A stretch of 30,332 bases of DNA, taken from the NCBI GenBank assembly GCA_001931905.2, contig MSJI02000421.1, forward strand, positions 1-30,332, written 5' to 3'. The stretch comes from Cladosporium sp. IMV 00045 (lineage: Eukaryota > Ascomycota > Dothideomycetes > Cladosporiales > Cladosporiaceae). Numbering within the stretch: position 1 is the stretch's first letter; every line of letters begins with the position of its first letter. Below are positions 28,852-30,332 of the stretch, piece after piece. Both the position numbers and the translations under genes were made by a program. Below the pieces are notes generated by a model. The model worked only from the letters and a program-made list of their open reading frames with translations. It was not told the DNA's origin and did not search any database.

Positions 28852-29808
28852 ATGCAATCGATCGTCAAACCCCTCCTCCGCCCGCTCCCCCTCCTAGGCA
28901 TATCAACCGGAAGCCTCTGGCTAGCAGCAACACTATCAACAACAACAAAAGCATCCCAAAAAACCGCCACCATGCCCTCCATCAGTCCAAAGTACAACAT
29001 AGAACCCCTCCCACCCCGGCACACCACCTGGCCGTACACCCCCTCCGATTTCACCCGCCAAGACCCCTCCCCCGACACCACCTTCTACAGCACACCCCGT
29101 TTCGTCACACACATAGACGACGCAGCCATCTCCTCTCTCCGCCAATACTACGACGACGTCCTCCCACGCAACGGCAAGATCCTCGACTTCTGCTCCTCCT
29201 GGACGAGCCACTACCCAGAACGCATCCAGAAAGCCGCCGCCCCTCCAGGAAACGAAACAGCCCACCTCCAAATCACCGCCATGGGCCTCAACAAAGCCGA
29301 GCTGGCCCGCAACCCCCTCGTCAACAATGGCCAGATCGTGCAAGACCTCAACGCCAACCCCGACGTCGCCTCCGCTCTGCGCGCCGTTTCCGCCATCGGC
29401 CGGGCCGGTTCTCCAGACCTCCTTGAAGCCTCCACCTGCGTCGTCTCAATCGACTACCTGACCGACCCCGTTGCCGTGCTGCGCAGCGTGCGCGAAGCGA
29501 CCAAACCCTCCGGCACGGTGCATTTGACGGTGAGCAATCGGTGTTTCCCGACGAAAGCGACGAGGCGGTGGTTGCAGGTCGACGAGGGGGAGAGGGTAAG
29601 GATGGTGGGGGATTTTTTGCATTTTGCGGGGTGGGAGGGCGTCGAGGTCGTGGTGCTTAGTGATGGGAGGGTTGGGGGTGGTGAGAGTGGTGGACAGGGG
29701 GAGGGGGTGCAGGGGAATAGTCTGCAGGGGCTCATGGGGTTCATGGGGATGAGTACTAGGGATCCGCTTTGGGTTGTGAGGGCGAGGAATGGGGATGGTG
29801 AGGAGTAG
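28852..29808 (+). CDS. Class I SAM-dependent methyltransferase-like protein, 318 aa, possible N-terminal membrane or targeting segment
   Basis: Residues 80-90 (TPRFVTHIDDA), 110-121 (ILDFCSSWTSHY), QIVQDLNANPD (161-171), VVSIDYLTDPVAVLRSVREA (197-216), HLTVSNRCFPTKATRRW (224-240) and VGDFLHFAGW (252-261) follow a methyltransferase family known from plants, algae and fungi, where the glycine-rich motif I is replaced by LDxCSSW. I recognise the pattern but no substrate is established. The N-terminus holds a hydrophobic stretch (LPLLGISTGSLWLAATL, about 12-28) after basic residues, suggesting a mitochondrial presequence or membrane anchor. A second ATG at 28972 (MPSISPKYN) would give a soluble form without it. 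The coding strand turns strongly G-rich near 29590-29720, encoding a Gly-rich loop. Confidence 0.75.
   Translation: MQSIVKPLLRPLPLLGISTGSLWLAATLSTTTKASQKTATMPSISPKYNIEPLPPRHTTWPYTPSDFTRQDPSPDTTFYSTPRFVTHIDDAAISSLRQYYDDVLPRNGKILDFCSSWTSHYPERIQKAAAPPGNETAHLQITAMGLNKAELARNPLVNNGQIVQDLNANPDVASALRAVSAIGRAGSPDLLEASTCVVSIDYLTDPVAVLRSVREATKPSGTVHLTVSNRCFPTKATRRWLQVDEGERVRMVGDFLHFAGWEGVEVVVLSDGRVGGGESGGQGEGVQGNSLQGLMGFMGMSTRDPLWVVRARNGDGEE
29665..29715 (+). other. G-rich tract in the second methyltransferase-like gene
   Basis: G runs of 3, 3, 5, 5, 5 and 4 lie within about 50 bases of the coding strand and encode a glycine-rich loop. Loops are longer (up to 18 nt) than in the other two tracts, so quadruplex potential is weaker. 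Confidence 0.5.
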
Positions 29809-30332
29809 TGGACTGTTTGTTACGAATTGTATCATACGTGATGATCATGGGTGTTAGTGTTTAACGAATGGGAGTCATTCAAGAAGCCAAGAGCATTGGA
29901 GTGCTGAAAGACACTGTTGAAACAATGTATCTACTTTCATAACATTGAGAAACGCAAAGATTCGAAGAAACCTGGAAGCTTTTAAGTGAAACATCAAATT
30001 AGATCGCAGCCAGTCAAAGAATTCATTGACGTCAATATCAATTTCTCAGGACTGCCTAGTCATACTATTCGAGGCTCCTCCATTTGGGGGAGTACCACTC
30101 GTCAATCAATTATAAACCCGCACCAATGCTAGTGGTCGAGGTACTAACGCCTTATGATATCCCCAGTGAGTATCTACATATCCCAGTCCAATCCTTTGGG
30201 GGGAAAAAGCACGAGAACGCCGTGTCAATGCTGAACTGTCCGGGTAGGTAGCAAGACAGTAGAGTAAAAAAGGAAAAGAGAAAAAAAGAAAAGAAAAGAA
30301 AAGAAAAGAAAAGAAAAGAAAAGAAAAGAAAA
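29809..30332. other. Right-edge region, no supported gene
   Basis: The region is A/T-rich and holds the 3' flank of the methyltransferase-like gene. No open frame of interest, RNA gene or inverted repeat is seen. From about 30265 it passes into a purine-only tract that runs into the window edge. Confidence 0.5.
30268..30332. repeat. (AAAAG)n microsatellite at the right edge
   Basis: From about 30268 the sequence is A and G only, and from 30285 it is a clean run of about nine AAAAG units reaching the last base. The real length is unknown because the window ends inside it. Such runs often coincide with assembly breaks. Confidence 0.92.

Overview
The window looks like an ordinary, gene-moderate stretch of a filamentous ascomycete chromosome (Pezizomycotina). 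A Dothideomycete such as a Mycosphaerellales/Capnodiales member is my best guess, but that class placement is inference. The support is as follows: introns are short (63-82 nt, one of 224 nt) with GT..AG ends and CTAAC/CTGAC-type branch points; the gene families are fungal (a TeaR/Mod5-type cell-end protein, a cell-wall-integrity MAPKK, a fungal pyruvate decarboxylase); intergenic spaces are long and pyrimidine-rich; and I see no operons, transposons, CRISPR arrays or tRNAs.

Layout: 1-1639 has no supported gene. A pyruvate decarboxylase runs on the minus strand (3481-1640). A three-exon MAPK kinase of the Mkk1/2 (MkkA) type runs on the minus strand (6110-4446). A 2.3 kb gene-poor stretch follows. 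Next is a cluster of three uncharacterised genes: coiled-coil protein A (minus, 10106-8409), a DUF6590-like protein (plus, 10585-11658) and coiled-coil protein B (minus, 13141-11885). A and B share motifs in the same order and look like old paralogues. After a 1.9 kb leader comes teaR (plus, 15042-16619), then the three-exon gene for ribosomal protein eS12 (plus, 17639-18394), then convergent GID4/VID24 (minus, 21297-19032, two exons). A lineage-type hypothetical protein lies at 24122-23064 (minus). The right side carries a small methyltransferase-like gene (26225-26773), a TPR gene broken by a one-base frame discrepancy at a C6 run (26962-28549), and a second methyltransferase-like gene (28852-29808), all on plus. 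The window ends in an (AAAAG)n tract.

The genes act in separate processes: fermentative pyruvate decarboxylation, cell-wall stress signalling, polarity marking at cell ends, translation, and ubiquitin-mediated turnover of gluconeogenic enzymes. PDC and GID4 both touch the glycolysis/gluconeogenesis switch, but 15 kb apart and in opposite contexts this is most likely coincidence. Several start codons and exon borders were rebuilt by hand: the longest open frames for MKK, protein A, teaR and GID4 begin at GTG or TTG, and the true ATG lies inside them or in an upstream exon. I found no convincing undescribed multi-gene system. The best leads are the A/B paralogue pair around the DUF6590-like gene, the synonymously diverged repeat in that gene, the TPR frame break, and the G-quadruplex-type tracts inside three coding regions.
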